A stretch of DNA of 64,000 bases from Mayfieldus sp963772265 (GCA_963772265.1 CAVYWS010000005.1:124001-188000); one strand, 5' to 3'; positions 9,329-18,709 are shown, counted from the first letter of the stretch. Notes: generated by a model from the sequence alone, not told the origin. Program-made: numbers and translations.

Positions 9329-10299
9329 CCGCCTCCTCCGAACGGCAGCTCGACGACCTCGGCCGTGACCGCGTCCTCGCCGACCCGCAGGGTCGCTCCC
9401 GGCTCGGCCTCGCGGCGAACGACGGCGAGCGCGATCGGCCCGAGGGCGGGGGAGAGGCAGGTGCTGCCGACCGATCCGACCTCTCGGTCCCCCAGCCGCA
9501 GGACGTCGCCGTTGCGGGCCGCGGCGCTCAGCCGCAGGCCGCAGAGACGGCGGTTGGGCTTGCCGCGGTAATGCAGCCGGGCGACCGGCTCCTGGCCGAT
9601 GTAGCAGCCCTTCTCGAAGTCCACCGCCCGCTCGACGATCCCGACCTCGGCCGGCATCGTGGCGGCGCTGATCTCGAAGCCGAATCGCGGCCGACCGGAC
9701 TCGATTCGCAGGATCTCCGCCGCCTCCTCGCTCACCTCGGCGGCACCCTGGGCTCCGAGCTGCTGACGAAGCGCCTCGGCTCGCTCGGACTTGGTGATCA
9801 GGTCGAGCCCGAGGTCGGTCGCGACGGCCAGCACCTCGAGTCCGTCCCAATCGCGCGAGCGCTGGGCGTGCTCTGGGCCGAGCCCCTCGAAGCCGGCGAT
9901 CGCACCGGCGCCGGGGCCGATCAGGGAGGTGATCGCCCAGCTCTCGGAGACGTCCTCGATCTCGAGCCGGCGGCCAACCGAGTAGGTGCGCAGATGGCGC
10001 ACGACGCCGGCCGCCGGGCCGGGCTCGAGATCGAGCCAGAAGGTGCCGTCGGCGCGGCGTAGCGCTCGCATGTCGGCCAGGATGTGGCCCTTGCGGTCGA
10101 GCAGCGCCGCGTAGCAGCCCTGCCCGGGGCCGAGCGCCTCGACGTCGTTGGTGAGCTGGCCCTGCAGGTACTCGGCCGGGTCGTCTTCGCCGCCGACCGT
10201 CAGCTTCGCCCGTCCGGAGCGGTCGAGGAAGCCGGCCTCCTCGCGCAGGGCGCGGTACTGGGCGTCGAGCTCGGGCATCGCCTTGGTCGCCATGCCCAT
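9325..10299 (-). CDS. ygfZ: Folate-binding YgfZ/CAF17-like protein
   Basis: 324 residues related to the GcvT aminomethyltransferase fold. The YgfZ signature KGCYIGQEPVARLHYRGK is present near residue 215, with the conserved Cys. Members bind tetrahydrofolate and help assemble or repair Fe-S clusters in certain enzymes. Starts at ATG 10297-10299; the start is 8 bp from the MntR/DtxR-type operator, so it may share metal-dependent control with the divergent mntR-mntH pair. It overlaps the acyltransferase gene by 4 bp. Confidence 0.85.
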   Translation of the reverse strand: MGMATKAMPELDAQYRALREEAGFLDRSGRAKLTVGGEDDPAEYLQGQLTNDVEALGPGQGCYAALLDRKGHILADMRALRRADGTFWLDLEPGPAAGVVRHLRTYSVGRRLEIEDVSESWAITSLIGPGAGAIAGFEGLGPEHAQRSRDWDGLEVLAVATDLGLDLITKSERAEALRQQLGAQGAAEVSEEAAEILRIESGRPRFGFEISAATMPAEVGIVERAVDFEKGCYIGQEPVARLHYRGKPNRRLCGLRLSAAARNGDVLRLGDREVGSVGSTCLSPALGPIALAVVRREAEPGATLRVGEDAVTAEVVELPFGGGG

Positions 10300-10307
10300 A
10301 CTCTATC

Positions 10308-10323
10308 TTTAGACTCATCTAAA
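10308..10323. promoter_or_regulatory. Candidate DtxR/MntR-type operator
   Basis: TTTAGACTCATCTAAA is a perfect inverted repeat (TTTAGA-N4-TCTAAA) in the 52-bp divergent region between ygfZ and the DtxR-family regulator gene. The TTTAG...CTAAA form and spacing resemble operators of MntR/IdeR-type metalloregulators. A smaller dyad TTCTG-CCGA-CAGAA follows at 10331-10344. Confidence 0.6.
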
Positions 10324-10351
10324 CCGAGGTTTCTGCCGACAGAACCACTCG

Positions 10352-11059
10352 ATGCCGCCGAGCACCCACGCCAGACACGAGAAGCCCGCCGCCGCCTCGG
10401 AGGCGATCGAGGACTACGCGAAGGCGATCTATGCGCTCTCGAAGCGCTCCGGCGGGCCGGTGGGGACCAGCGAGCTTGCGAGCCGTCTGGGCGTGGCCCC
10501 GGCGACGGCGACCGCGATGCTCAAGCGTCTCGACCGCATGGGCCTGGTCAGCCACCAGCCCTACCACGGGGTCGAGCTGACGGAGGCGGGGGAGCGGGTG
10601 GCGCTCGAGGTGATCCGCCACCACCGGCTGCTCGAGTCCTATCTGGCCGAGGCCCTCGGGATGCCCTGGGACCAGGTCCACGAGGAGGCCGAGGTGCTGG
10701 AGCACTACATCTCGGAGGACCTGGAGAAGCTGATCGCCGCAAAGCTCGGCGACCCAAGCCACGACCCCCACGGCGATCCGATCCCCGGCCCCGACCTGGA
10801 GTTCGCCGAGCGCGACGACAGCCGGCCGCTGGAAGCGCTCGACGAGGGCGAGGTCGCGACCTTTACGCGCGTCTCGGACAGCGATTCGAAGATGCTTCGC
10901 TACCTGGCCGAGCGCGGGATCAAGCCGGGCGCGCGGCTGGTCGTCAAGGGACGCCAGCCCTTCGGCGGGCCGATCGAGGTCGAGATCGACGGAGTCGCGC
11001 ACGCACTGGGCGGCGAGCTCGTGCACCGGATGCGGGTCTCAGGAGCCGAGAAGAAATGA
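10352..11059 (+). CDS. mntR: DtxR/MntR-family metal-dependent transcriptional regulator
   Basis: 235 residues: N-terminal winged helix-turn-helix (EAIEDYAKAIYAL, TSELASRLGVAPATATAMLKRL), a dimerisation/metal-binding domain (HHRLLESYLAEALGMPWDQVHEEAEVLEHY carries the His/Glu ligands typical of the family), and a C-terminal FeoA/SH3-like domain (KPGARLVVKGRQPFGGPIEVE). It represses uptake genes when Mn2+ or Fe2+ is bound. It overlaps the Nramp gene by ATGA and has an inverted repeat operator 29 bp upstream, so autoregulation of the mntR-mntH operon is likely. The Mn versus Fe choice is inferred from the Nramp partner. Confidence 0.9.
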   Translation: MPPSTHARHEKPAAASEAIEDYAKAIYALSKRSGGPVGTSELASRLGVAPATATAMLKRLDRMGLVSHQPYHGVELTEAGERVALEVIRHHRLLESYLAEALGMPWDQVHEEAEVLEHYISEDLEKLIAAKLGDPSHDPHGDPIPGPDLEFAERDDSRPLEALDEGEVATFTRVSDSDSKMLRYLAERGIKPGARLVVKGRQPFGGPIEVEIDGVAHALGGELVHRMRVSGAEKK

Positions 11060-12378
11060 GGCCACCGCCGCCGCCACCACCCGCCCCCGAGGCGACGGTA
11101 GAGGACGTACTTCCGGGCGAGGCCGCCGTCGCCGCCGCGGCGCGTCGCTCGCTGGAGGGCAAGGCGACCGGGATCGGCAGGGTGTGGCCATTCCTCGGCC
11201 CCGCCTTCGTAGCGGCGGTGGCCTACATCGATCCCGGAAACTTCGCCACCAACATCGCCGGCGGCGCCAAGTTCGGGTACCTGCTGCTCTGGGTGGTCCT
11301 GGCGGCGAACCTGATCGCGATGGTGGTGCAGACCCAGTCCGCGAAGCTCGGTATCGCGACCGGCAAGAATCTCGCCGAGTTGTGCCGCGAGGTCTTTCCA
11401 AGGCCCGCCTCGATCGGTCTCTGGTTGCAGGCGGAGATAGTGGCCATGGCGACCGACATCGCGGAGGTGGTCGGCGCAGCGCTCGGCCTGAACCTGCTTT
11501 TCGGCATACCGCTCTTCCCGGCTGGACTGATCGCCGGTGCTGGAGCGTTCGCAATCCTCGCCCTGCAGCAGATGGGCTACCGGCGGCTGGAGGCCGGGAT
11601 CACGGTCCTGGTCGGGGTAGTGGTCGTGTCGTTCATCACCGAGCTCTTCTATGCGAAGCCGAATGGCGGCGACGTTGCCGGCGGTCTGCTGGTGCCGGGC
11701 TTCGGGGGAACCGAGAGCATCCTGCTCGCCACCGGGATCATCGGCGCCACCGTGATGCCACACGTGATCTACCTGCACTCGGCGCTGACCCAGAAGCGCA
11801 TCGTAGGGCGCGACCACGAGGAGCGAAAGCGCATCCTTCGCTTCGAGAAGGTCGATGTCGTGATCGCGATGTCGATCGCAGGCGTCGTCAATCTCTCGAT
11901 GATGATGATCGCCGCCGCCTTGTTTCACGGCAGCGGTCTCGGCCAGATCGACACCATCGAGGGAGCATTTGGCGGTCTCAAGCAGGTCGTCTCGCCGGGC
12001 GCCGCGACGATTTTCGGGGTCGCGCTGCTGGCCTCCGGCTTTGCCTCCTCATCGGTCGGGACGATGGCCGGTCAGGTGGTGATGCAGGGCTTCATCCAGC
12101 GCCGGATCCCGATCTTCGTGCGCCGGGCGGTCACCTTGGCGCCGGCGCTGGTCGTGCTGGCCGTCGGCTTCAACCCCACCGACGCCCTGGTGGCCAGCCA
12201 GGTGGTGCTCTCGTTCGGAATCCCGTTTGCGCTGGTGCCGCTGCTGCTCATCGCCGGCCGCCGGGATGTGATGGGCTCGATGGCCAACCCGAGATGGCTC
12301 TCGGTGTTCGCCGGGGCGCTCGGCGCGATGATCATCGCACTCAACCTGTTCCTGCTCGAACAGGTCTTCTTCGCCTAG
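11056..12378 (+). CDS. mntH: Nramp-family divalent metal (Mn2+/Fe2+) transporter
   Basis: 440 residues, ATG overlapping the regulator stop (ATGA). After a Pro-rich cytoplasmic start there are about 11 membrane segments. The TM1 metal site DPGN (residues 59-62, in AYIDPGNFATN) and the TM6 MPH motif (TVMPHVIYLHS, near residue 234) are both present; these coordinate Mn2+/Fe2+ in Nramp structures. Proton-coupled import into the cytoplasm. Translational coupling to a DtxR-family repressor supports a manganese uptake role. Confidence 0.93.
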   Translation: MRPPPPPPPAPEATVEDVLPGEAAVAAAARRSLEGKATGIGRVWPFLGPAFVAAVAYIDPGNFATNIAGGAKFGYLLLWVVLAANLIAMVVQTQSAKLGIATGKNLAELCREVFPRPASIGLWLQAEIVAMATDIAEVVGAALGLNLLFGIPLFPAGLIAGAGAFAILALQQMGYRRLEAGITVLVGVVVVSFITELFYAKPNGGDVAGGLLVPGFGGTESILLATGIIGATVMPHVIYLHSALTQKRIVGRDHEERKRILRFEKVDVVIAMSIAGVVNLSMMMIAAALFHGSGLGQIDTIEGAFGGLKQVVSPGAATIFGVALLASGFASSSVGTMAGQVVMQGFIQRRIPIFVRRAVTLAPALVVLAVGFNPTDALVASQVVLSFGIPFALVPLLLIAGRRDVMGSMANPRWLSVFAGALGAMIIALNLFLLEQVFFA

Positions 12379-12530
12379 GGGGCGTTGCAAACCGGCGCAT
12401 TTCGGCGTCGTCGGTCGGCCGTCTCGCTCACGCACGCGATTCAGTGCGCTCGCGTCGCCGGCCTCCCTGCCTCCACCCGAACTGCTTGGTTTTCACGCCC
12501 CTCAGTCCTGGCGGGTTTACGCTTCAGCTG

Positions 12531-12893
12531 ATGGCCCTCGCCGCTGACTTCCAGGAGCTGCTCGACGCGCTGCCGGACGACTGGACCGACCTCGAGCTCG
12601 ACCTGCGGATCGACGACGAGAGCCGCTATGTCGATGCCGCGGTGCTGCTGAGCCAGGTCAACGCCCAGCCGTATTCGAAGGCCGAATGGCACTGGCGCCT
12701 GCTGGTCGCCCACAGCTTCGGGCACGCAGCGGCGGCTGAGACCGTGAAGGGCGCGTTGGAGAAGCTCGACGCCGAGGGCATGACGGGCGAGATGGCGCTG
12801 CGCGAGGTGCGCGAGGGCCGGGCCGAGGTGGTCCAGATGTGGGGCCGCCCGGAGAGCGTGCGCCAGGAGTTCCGCCAGCGCCGCGGTCTCTGA
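12531..12893 (+). CDS. Conserved hypothetical protein, 120 residues
   Basis: Starts at ATG 12531 (MALAADFQELLDALPDDWTD). Small acidic protein with predicted beta then helical content (LELDLRIDDESRYVDAAVLL, SFGHAAAAETVKGALEKLDAEG). It lies 3 bp before the receiver-like gene, so probably one transcript. Family not recognised. Confidence 0.65.
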   Translation: MALAADFQELLDALPDDWTDLELDLRIDDESRYVDAAVLLSQVNAQPYSKAEWHWRLLVAHSFGHAAAAETVKGALEKLDAEGMTGEMALREVREGRAEVVQMWGRPESVRQEFRQRRGL

Positions 12894-12896
12894 GGC

Positions 12897-13220
12897 ATGG
12901 CGCGGATAGTCGCGATCGCACCCGACCTGCTGCTCGGCAGCCGCATCGAGGAGACCCTGTCGGCGGCCGGCCACGAGGTCACCCTTTCGCCGTCGGCGTC
13001 CGAGGCGCCCCTTGACTCCGCCGATTTGCTCGTTGTCGACGTCGAACGGGAAAACCCGGAGGCGGTGGTCGGACTGGGCGTCCCGGTGCTCGGCTTCTAC
13101 CCGCACACCGATGCCGAACTGCGCAAGGCGGCCGAAGCGGCCGGGGTCGAGCTCGTCGTCCCGCGCTCGAGGCTGGCGCGCGAGATGCCGGAGTTGGTCG
13201 AGGGGCTGCTCGGCGCCTAG
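12897..13220 (+). CDS. Receiver-like small protein without a conserved phosphoacceptor region
   Basis: 107 residues with the alternating pattern of a CheY-like fold: MARIVAIAPDLLLGSRIEETL, DLLVVDVE, VPVLGFYPHTDAELRKAAEAAG, ELVVPRSRL. The usual acidic pair after strand 1 is absent (APDLL), so it is probably a pseudo-receiver or another flavodoxin-like fold. Co-directional with the preceding small gene at 3 bp spacing. Confidence 0.65.
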   Translation: MARIVAIAPDLLLGSRIEETLSAAGHEVTLSPSASEAPLDSADLLVVDVERENPEAVVGLGVPVLGFYPHTDAELRKAAEAAGVELVVPRSRLAREMPELVEGLLGA

Positions 13221-13229
13221 CGGGCCCGA

Positions 13230-14204
13230 TCAGCCGCCGGACGGCGCCTGAAGCTCGAACGCCTTCTCGATGTCGAGCGGGTGGTGCAGGATTCCGTGCT
13301 CGAGATCCCAGGCGGCCCAGCGAAGCAGGACTTCGCGGTCGAGCACCCCGGGCGGCGAAAAGGCGGGGAGCAGGACGTCCAGTTGGGCCCGCTGGTCGGC
13401 GCGGTCGAGGCCGGGGTTCTCCGCCAGCAGGTCGTCGAGGGCGGCGCCGGGGTCGCCGATCGCCGCCCGATAACCGCGGGTTGTCGCGTCGAGCACGGAA
13501 CGAACGAGGCCCGGCTTGCTCTCGAGGGTGCGCCGTGAGGTGCACAGGATCAGCTCGGGATACGGCGGCGCCCCGTAGCGGTCGACCTTGAAGACCCGGA
13601 CGGGCACCCCGCTGCGATCCAGCGCCACCGCCTCGGCGTTCCAGAAGCCGGTCGCGGCGTCGACCTTGCCCGCCGCCAGGTCGGCGACCGCGTTGAAGCC
13701 GATCGTCACCCGGTCAACGCCCGCGGGGTCGCCGCCGTCTGCCTCAACCTCCGAGTCGACAACCGCGTCGTCGGAGGGCAGTCCGGTGACCCCGGCCCGG
13801 CGGCCCTCGAGGTCGCGCGGCCGCCGCACCGGCCCGTCGGCGCGGGCGATCACCGACGCCAGCGGTCGCTGCACGATTGGCGCGACGCCGACCAGGTCGA
13901 GCCCGCGCTCGCGGGCGATGCCGAGGTCGTGGATGTCGAGGATCGCGAACTCGGTTCGCCCGGCGGCGAGCAGCTTCGGGGCGTCGGTTGAAGCGGAGGG
14001 CGCGCGGATCTCCAGATCGACCCCGGCGTCCTCGTAGTAGCCGCGGCGCAGGGCGGCGTAGATGCCGCTGTGAACGGCGTTGGGCGTGAAGTCGAGCACG
14101 AGGGTCGCTCGCTCAGGAGCGCCCGGTTCAGCACCGCCACCGCCGCAGCCCGCGACAGCGAGCCCCAGCAGGACGGCCGCCAGCGACGCGACGACCTTGC
14201 CCAT
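13230..14204 (-). CDS. NMT1/THI5-type ABC substrate-binding lipoprotein
   Basis: 324 residues with signal and lipobox (LLGLAVAGC). The mature part begins ATLVLDFTPNAVHSGIYAAL, matching the (D/W)xxPNxxHxG(L/I)Y motif of ThiY/THI5-like pyrimidine-precursor binding proteins, and continues as a periplasmic-binding-protein type 2 fold (KLLAAGRTEFAILDIHD, AGVTGLPSDDAVVDSEV, KVDAATGFWNAEAVAL). Likely binds a thiamine pyrimidine precursor or a related small nitrogen compound. No permease or ATPase gene lies next to it, so the rest of the transporter is elsewhere. Confidence 0.82.
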   Translation of the reverse strand: MGKVVASLAAVLLGLAVAGCGGGGAEPGAPERATLVLDFTPNAVHSGIYAALRRGYYEDAGVDLEIRAPSASTDAPKLLAAGRTEFAILDIHDLGIARERGLDLVGVAPIVQRPLASVIARADGPVRRPRDLEGRRAGVTGLPSDDAVVDSEVEADGGDPAGVDRVTIGFNAVADLAAGKVDAATGFWNAEAVALDRSGVPVRVFKVDRYGAPPYPELILCTSRRTLESKPGLVRSVLDATTRGYRAAIGDPGAALDDLLAENPGLDRADQRAQLDVLLPAFSPPGVLDREVLLRWAAWDLEHGILHHPLDIEKAFELQAPSGG

Positions 14205-14283
14205 GCGGACGCCAGCCTAATCGCTGACCGGATAGCGGAGCCGGCGCAACTCGCATCGCCGGGGTTAGTTATGGATTCTGCGG

Positions 14284-15345
14284 ATGAATCGACGGGGAAA
14301 GACGGCGGGATGGCTGGCCTGCGCGCTTCTGTCTCTGCTCCTGGCCGGGCCGGCGGAGGCACGCAAGGCGCCCAGGATCCCCCTGATCGCGGCGGCCGGG
14401 GACATCGCCTGCGCGTCCAGCAACCCGCGCTACAACAACGGTGTCGGCACCGACGACAGCTGCCAGCAGTTCCAGACCTCGAACCTGCTGCTCGGCCGGG
14501 ACCTCTCCGCGGTGCTGCCGCTCGGCGACCTCCAGTACGACGAGAACGGGTCGCTCGGCAGCTACGCGGCGGGCTACGAGCCGAGCTGGGGACGGTTGCG
14601 CGCGGCGAGCCACCCGGTGATCGGAAACCACGAGTACGACGACGGCCTCGGCGCCCAGGGCTACTGGGACTACTGGAACGGCGTCGGGGCCGCCGACGGC
14701 CCGGCCGGCGTCCGAGGCCAGGGCTGGTACTCCTACAACCTCGGCTCCTGGCATCTGGTCGCGCTGAACTCCAATTGTGACTTCGTCTCCTGCCGGGGCG
14801 ACTCGCGCCAGCTTCGCTGGCTGCGCCGGGACCTCCGCGACAACGCCGACCGCTGCACGCTCGCCTACATGCATCACCCGCGCTTCTCCTCCGGAATCTA
14901 CGAAGAGCTCGGCGACACCAGAGCCCTCTGGATCGCGCTCTACCGGGGCGGGGCCGACGTGGTGCTCAACGGCCACGACCACATCTATGAGCGCTTCGCC
15001 CGCTCGCGGCCGGACGGCGTCATCGATCCGAAGCGGGGCATCACCCAGTTCACGGTCGGCACCGGCGGTTACTTCCTCTTTTCGACCCTCGAGCCGCACG
15101 TGATCAACAGCCGCTTCGCCTACAACGGCGGCTTCGGCGTGATCTTCATGCGCCTGGGCAAGAAGCGCTACGGCTGGAACTTCGAGAACGTGGCGGGTGC
15201 CACGATCGACCACGGAAAGCGTGCCTGCCACCGCGAGAAGCCGCGCCCGAAGCGGCACCGGCGCCACCACCACGATCACCACGACGGTGGCGGGAGCCAC
15301 AACCGCGCGGTGCGCTCCGACGCCGCGCGCCGCCGGTCTGGTTAG
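14284..15345 (+). CDS. Secreted calcineurin-like metallophosphoesterase
   Basis: 353 residues. N-terminal signal peptide (GWLACALLSLLLAGPAEA), then the metallophosphoesterase metal motifs in order: AAGDIAC, PLGDLQYDENG, VIGNHEYDDG, YMHHPRFSSG and LNGHDHIYERF. These match the acid-phosphatase-like extracellular branch of the calcineurin family. The C-terminal tail is very rich in His, Arg and Lys (about residues 315-345), perhaps metal- or surface-binding. Stand-alone gene. Confidence 0.85.
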   Translation: MNRRGKTAGWLACALLSLLLAGPAEARKAPRIPLIAAAGDIACASSNPRYNNGVGTDDSCQQFQTSNLLLGRDLSAVLPLGDLQYDENGSLGSYAAGYEPSWGRLRAASHPVIGNHEYDDGLGAQGYWDYWNGVGAADGPAGVRGQGWYSYNLGSWHLVALNSNCDFVSCRGDSRQLRWLRRDLRDNADRCTLAYMHHPRFSSGIYEELGDTRALWIALYRGGADVVLNGHDHIYERFARSRPDGVIDPKRGITQFTVGTGGYFLFSTLEPHVINSRFAYNGGFGVIFMRLGKKRYGWNFENVAGATIDHGKRACHREKPRPKRHRRHHHDHHDGGGSHNRAVRSDAARRRSG

Positions 15346-15445
15346 ACTGCCGCCGGTCATTTGAGGCCGCGGCGCAGAGTGTCGCGGCACAGGCATGGCA
15401 GGCGCCGCAGGCGCTGCAAGGCTTCTACCGAGGAGGTTCGAACCA

Positions 15446-16191
15446 GTGCAGGACCGAGGACTCGCGGCCTATATCGCCGAGCTAGTCGGCACTTTCTTTT
15501 TGGTCTTCTTCATCACCAGCGTCGCCACCCTGTTCGTGGCGACCGGCAACCAGGCCCAGTTCGGCTCTGACTTCGCGGTCGTCGGGCTCGTCAACGGCCT
15601 CGTTCTCTTCGCGATGATCCAGATCTTCGGCGGCGTCAGCGGGGGGCACTTCAACCCGGCGGTCACCGTCGCGGTGGCAGCGATTCGCCGCATCGACCCG
15701 GTCGACGCGCTGGTCTACATCCTCGCCCAGCTCTCGGGCGCAGTGCTCGGCGCCCTGCTGACCAAGGGGCTGCTGCTCGACGAGGGCCGTGCGGGCCACT
15801 ACGGCGCCGCGCAGGTGAGCGACCTCCTCGGCGGCAACTTCCAGGGCTTCATCGTCGAGGGCATGGGAGCCCTGGTCCTGGTTCTCGCGGTGCTCGCGGT
15901 CGCGCTCGGCACCCGCGCCGCCAAGGAATGGGCGCCGTTCGCGATCGGGACTACGCTCGCGTTCGCCGTCATGGTCACCGGCCCGCTGACCGGCGGCTCG
16001 CTGAACCCGGCCCGCTGGTTCGGCCCGCCCTGGTCGACAACACCTGGGGCGGCGTCTGGCCGTACGTGCTCGGCCCGCTGGTCGCGGCGATCATCGGCGC
16101 GGTGCTGTTCCGGTTCGTGATCGAGGCGGGAGAGCAGGCTGCTCCGCCGCCGCCCGGTCAGAGCGGCAAGCCGAGCGGCGCCAAGTCCTAG
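15446..16191 (+). CDS. Aquaporin (MIP family), one frameshift near 16030
   Basis: About 248 residues from GTG 15446, chosen for the AGGAGG ribosome site at 15431-15436. Six membrane segments and both NPA boxes: GGVSGGHFNPAVTVAVA and GGSLNPARWFGPA. A single missing G in the GC run near 16027 shifts the frame; the last part (LVDNTWGGVWPYVLGPLVAAIIGAVLF) continues to TAG at 16189. Channel for water or small neutral solutes in the inner membrane. Pro/Gly-rich tail. Confidence 0.85.
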
Positions 16192-16230
16192 CCGGGCGCC
16201 AGAACCAGCACCGGGGCGCCACCCGGTAGC

Positions 16231-18441
16231 GTGCCGGTTGTGCGGCGGGTCACCTTTTCGCGCAATTACACGCTGTCGCTCTCGCGCACCTGCCAGTGCT
16301 ACTGCAAGTACTGCGCCTTCGCCACCCACCGCGCCCACATCTACGAGCCGCAAGAGGTCGAGCGGCGCCTCGACGAGGCGCTGCGCCGAAACGCCAAGGA
16401 GCTTCTGATCCTGACCGGCGAGCGGCCGGAGGTCAACGAGGAGGTCGCGGAACGGCTGCGCTCCTGGGGCCATCAGGACTTCACCTCCTACGTGGCCTGG
16501 AGCTGCGAGCGGGCGCTGGAGCGAGGCCTTCTCCCGCACACCAACGTCGGGGTCCTCGATCGCGCCGACCTGCTGCGGCTGCGAGAGGTGACCGCATCGC
16601 AGGGCCTGATGCTGGAGTCGGTCGCCGAGCGCCTGATGGAGACCGTCCACGCCGGCTCCCCGACAAAGCACCCGCGGCGGCGGCTGGAGACGATCGAGCT
16701 GGCCGGGGAGCTGCGGATCCCGTTCACCAGCGGGATCCTGGTCGGGATCGGCGAGACCGAGGCGGAGCGGATCGCCTCGCTGGAAGCGCTCGCCGAAGTC
16801 CACAGGCGCCACGGGCACATCCAGGAGGTGATCCTCCAGAACTTCGTGCCGCATCCGCGCTACTACGGCAGAGAGGTCGCCGAGATCGCCGACGAGGCGG
16901 CGCGGGTGAGGTGGGCGGACGGATCGTCCTCAAACGGGAGCCCCGCGACGACCACCCTTCCTGAGTGGGCCCAGGAGGTCACGATCGAGGAGATGAAGCG
17001 CCTGATCTGCGAATGCAGGCGCCTGATGCCGGAGGTTGGGATCCAGGTTCCGCCGAACCTCTCCGATTGGTGGGCCGAGCTGGTCGAGGCCGGGGCCACC
17101 GACCTCGGAGGGCTGTCGGCGAACGGCGACCACATCTCCCCCGAGCATGCCTTCCCGGGACCGCATCAGGTCCGCAAGCAGCTCGCCCCTCGCGGCTACG
17201 CGCTGACCGAGCGCCTCTGCGCCTATCCGCAGTACCTCGAGCCGGAGTGGATCGAGCAGTCGGTGCTCGACCTGGTCAAGCTTCGCTACTGGAGCTTCAT
17301 CCCGCGCCGGGGGTCGGGGCGGCGCCGGGAGGAATCGCTCGATCCGGACCTGGCGCCGGCGGCGATCGCCAAGGGCAGGGAGGGGGCGGCGCTGAGTGAG
17401 GACGAGCTGACGGCGCTGTTCGCCGAAACCCGGCCCGAGCTGATCGAGGAGATGCGGGTCGCCGCCGACGAGCTGCGGTCCGAGCTGGCCGGGGAGCGGG
17501 CGACGTTCGTCGTCAACCGCAACATCAACTTCACCAACATCTGCATCGTCGGCTGCGCCTTCTGCGGGTTCGGGCAGGGCAAGCGCTCACCTGACGCCTA
17601 CCTGGTCAGCGAGGAGGACTTCGTCGCCCGGGTCGGCGAGGCGGTTGAGTTCGGCGCCACCGAGATCTGCATGCAGGGGGGGATCCATCCCGATTACACG
17701 CTCGAGGACTACGGCCGGTGGCTCCGCCTCGCCAAGCAGGCGGCCCCGCAGATCCATCTGCACGCGTACTCGCCGATGGAGGTCGACTACATGTGCGAGC
17801 GCTCGGGGCGCGAACCGGAGTCGGTGTTCGAGTACCTGATCGAGTGCGGGCTCGGTTCGACGCCTGGGACTGCCGCCGAGGTTCTCGACGACGGGGTCAG
17901 GCAGCGGATCTCGCCCAACAAGCTCCCGGTCGAGCGCTGGGTGCGGATCATCGAGGCCTCCCACCGGGTCGGGCTGCGGTCGACCTCGACTGTGATGTTC
18001 GGGCACATCGAGGAGCCCCGCGAACTGGCCCGGCACATGCGGGTGGTGCGGGAGCTGCAGGAGCGAACCGGAGGCATCACCGAGTTCGTCCCACTCAGCT
18101 TCATCCCCTACCAGACCCTGCTCGGGCGCACCCACGGGATCGAGGAGATCGGCCGCGACGAGAACCTCAAGCACACCGCCGCCTTCCGGCTGGCGCTCGG
18201 CCGCACGATCACCAACCTGCAGGCGAGCTGGGTCAAGATGGGGCTCGAGGCGGCGACCGAGAGCCTGCGCTGGGGGGTCAACGACCTCGGCGGGACCCTG
18301 ATGGAGGAGAACATCTCGCGGATGGCCGGATCGCAGCACGGCGTGCGGCTGGAGCCGCAGCAGCTGATCGACGCGGCGCGGGCCGCGGGCCGATCGCCGG
18401 CGCAGCGCACGACCCTCTACGAGATCGTCGAAACGTACTGA
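16231..18441 (+). CDS. fbiC: FO synthase, fused CofG/CofH (7,8-didemethyl-8-hydroxy-5-deazariboflavin synthase)
   Basis: 736 residues from GTG 16231. Two radical SAM domains: CofG-like with Cys21, Cys25 and Cys28 (CQCYCKYC), and CofH-like with Cys438, Cys442 and Cys445 (CIVGCAFC). Further blocks: SPTKHPRRRLETIELAG, SANGDHISPEHAFPGP and SPNKLPVERW. It makes FO, the deazaflavin chromophore of F420, from tyrosine and 5-amino-6-ribitylamino-uracil. The full-length fused form is the actinobacterial arrangement. The other F420 genes lie 2-5 kb downstream on the opposite strand. Confidence 0.95.
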   Translation: MPVVRRVTFSRNYTLSLSRTCQCYCKYCAFATHRAHIYEPQEVERRLDEALRRNAKELLILTGERPEVNEEVAERLRSWGHQDFTSYVAWSCERALERGLLPHTNVGVLDRADLLRLREVTASQGLMLESVAERLMETVHAGSPTKHPRRRLETIELAGELRIPFTSGILVGIGETEAERIASLEALAEVHRRHGHIQEVILQNFVPHPRYYGREVAEIADEAARVRWADGSSSNGSPATTTLPEWAQEVTIEEMKRLICECRRLMPEVGIQVPPNLSDWWAELVEAGATDLGGLSANGDHISPEHAFPGPHQVRKQLAPRGYALTERLCAYPQYLEPEWIEQSVLDLVKLRYWSFIPRRGSGRRREESLDPDLAPAAIAKGREGAALSEDELTALFAETRPELIEEMRVAADELRSELAGERATFVVNRNINFTNICIVGCAFCGFGQGKRSPDAYLVSEEDFVARVGEAVEFGATEICMQGGIHPDYTLEDYGRWLRLAKQAAPQIHLHAYSPMEVDYMCERSGREPESVFEYLIECGLGSTPGTAAEVLDDGVRQRISPNKLPVERWVRIIEASHRVGLRSTSTVMFGHIEEPRELARHMRVVRELQERTGGITEFVPLSFIPYQTLLGRTHGIEEIGRDENLKHTAAFRLALGRTITNLQASWVKMGLEAATESLRWGVNDLGGTLMEENISRMAGSQHGVRLEPQQLIDAARAAGRSPAQRTTLYEIVETY

Positions 18442-18455
18442 CCCGCACAAACGAA

Positions 18456-18476
18456 CAAGGCGTCCAGGCCGCCTTG
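18456..18476 (+). terminator. Hairpin downstream of fbiC
   Basis: CAAGGCG-TCCAGGC-CGCCTTG, a perfect 7-bp stem with 7-base loop 14 bp after the fbiC stop. The flanks CGAA and TTCG extend the pairing with a bulge. No U tract. Confidence 0.5.
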
Positions 18477-18511
18477 CGTTCGGAAAATGCAGGTTTATGC
18501 TGAATCGAGAC

Positions 18512-18709
18512 ATGAGTGACGCAGTCCGACTGGATCAACGGCTCCACGACCTGTTCGAGGGCCTGCGGCGCAGACAGGCCGGGAATCGGACTCCGCGCCG
18601 GCCGACGGCGCGGGAGACCGAGCAGCAGGCCGTCGATCAGCTCTATGGCGAGCATCGCTCGACCGTCGTCGTCGAGAGCGCCCGCGACGCGGCCGAGCGC
18701 GACTCCTAG
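18512..18709 (+). CDS. Possible small hypothetical protein
   Basis: An open frame from ATG 18512 (MSDAVRLDQRLHDLFEGLRR) to TAG at 18707, about 65 residues, charged and helical. It lies between the fbiC hairpin and the alcohol dehydrogenase gene, with the other strand also open here. Coding status is uncertain: no clear ribosome site and no family. Confidence 0.35.
   Translation: MSDAVRLDQRLHDLFEGLRRRQAGNRTPRRPTARETEQQAVDQLYGEHRSTVVVESARDAAERDS

Noticed and set aside
8396..10318. 640-residue minus-strand frame covering ygfZ and the acyltransferase
   Set aside because: The first half is ygfZ read in the wrong frame; only the later part (after about 9328) is real acyltransferase sequence.
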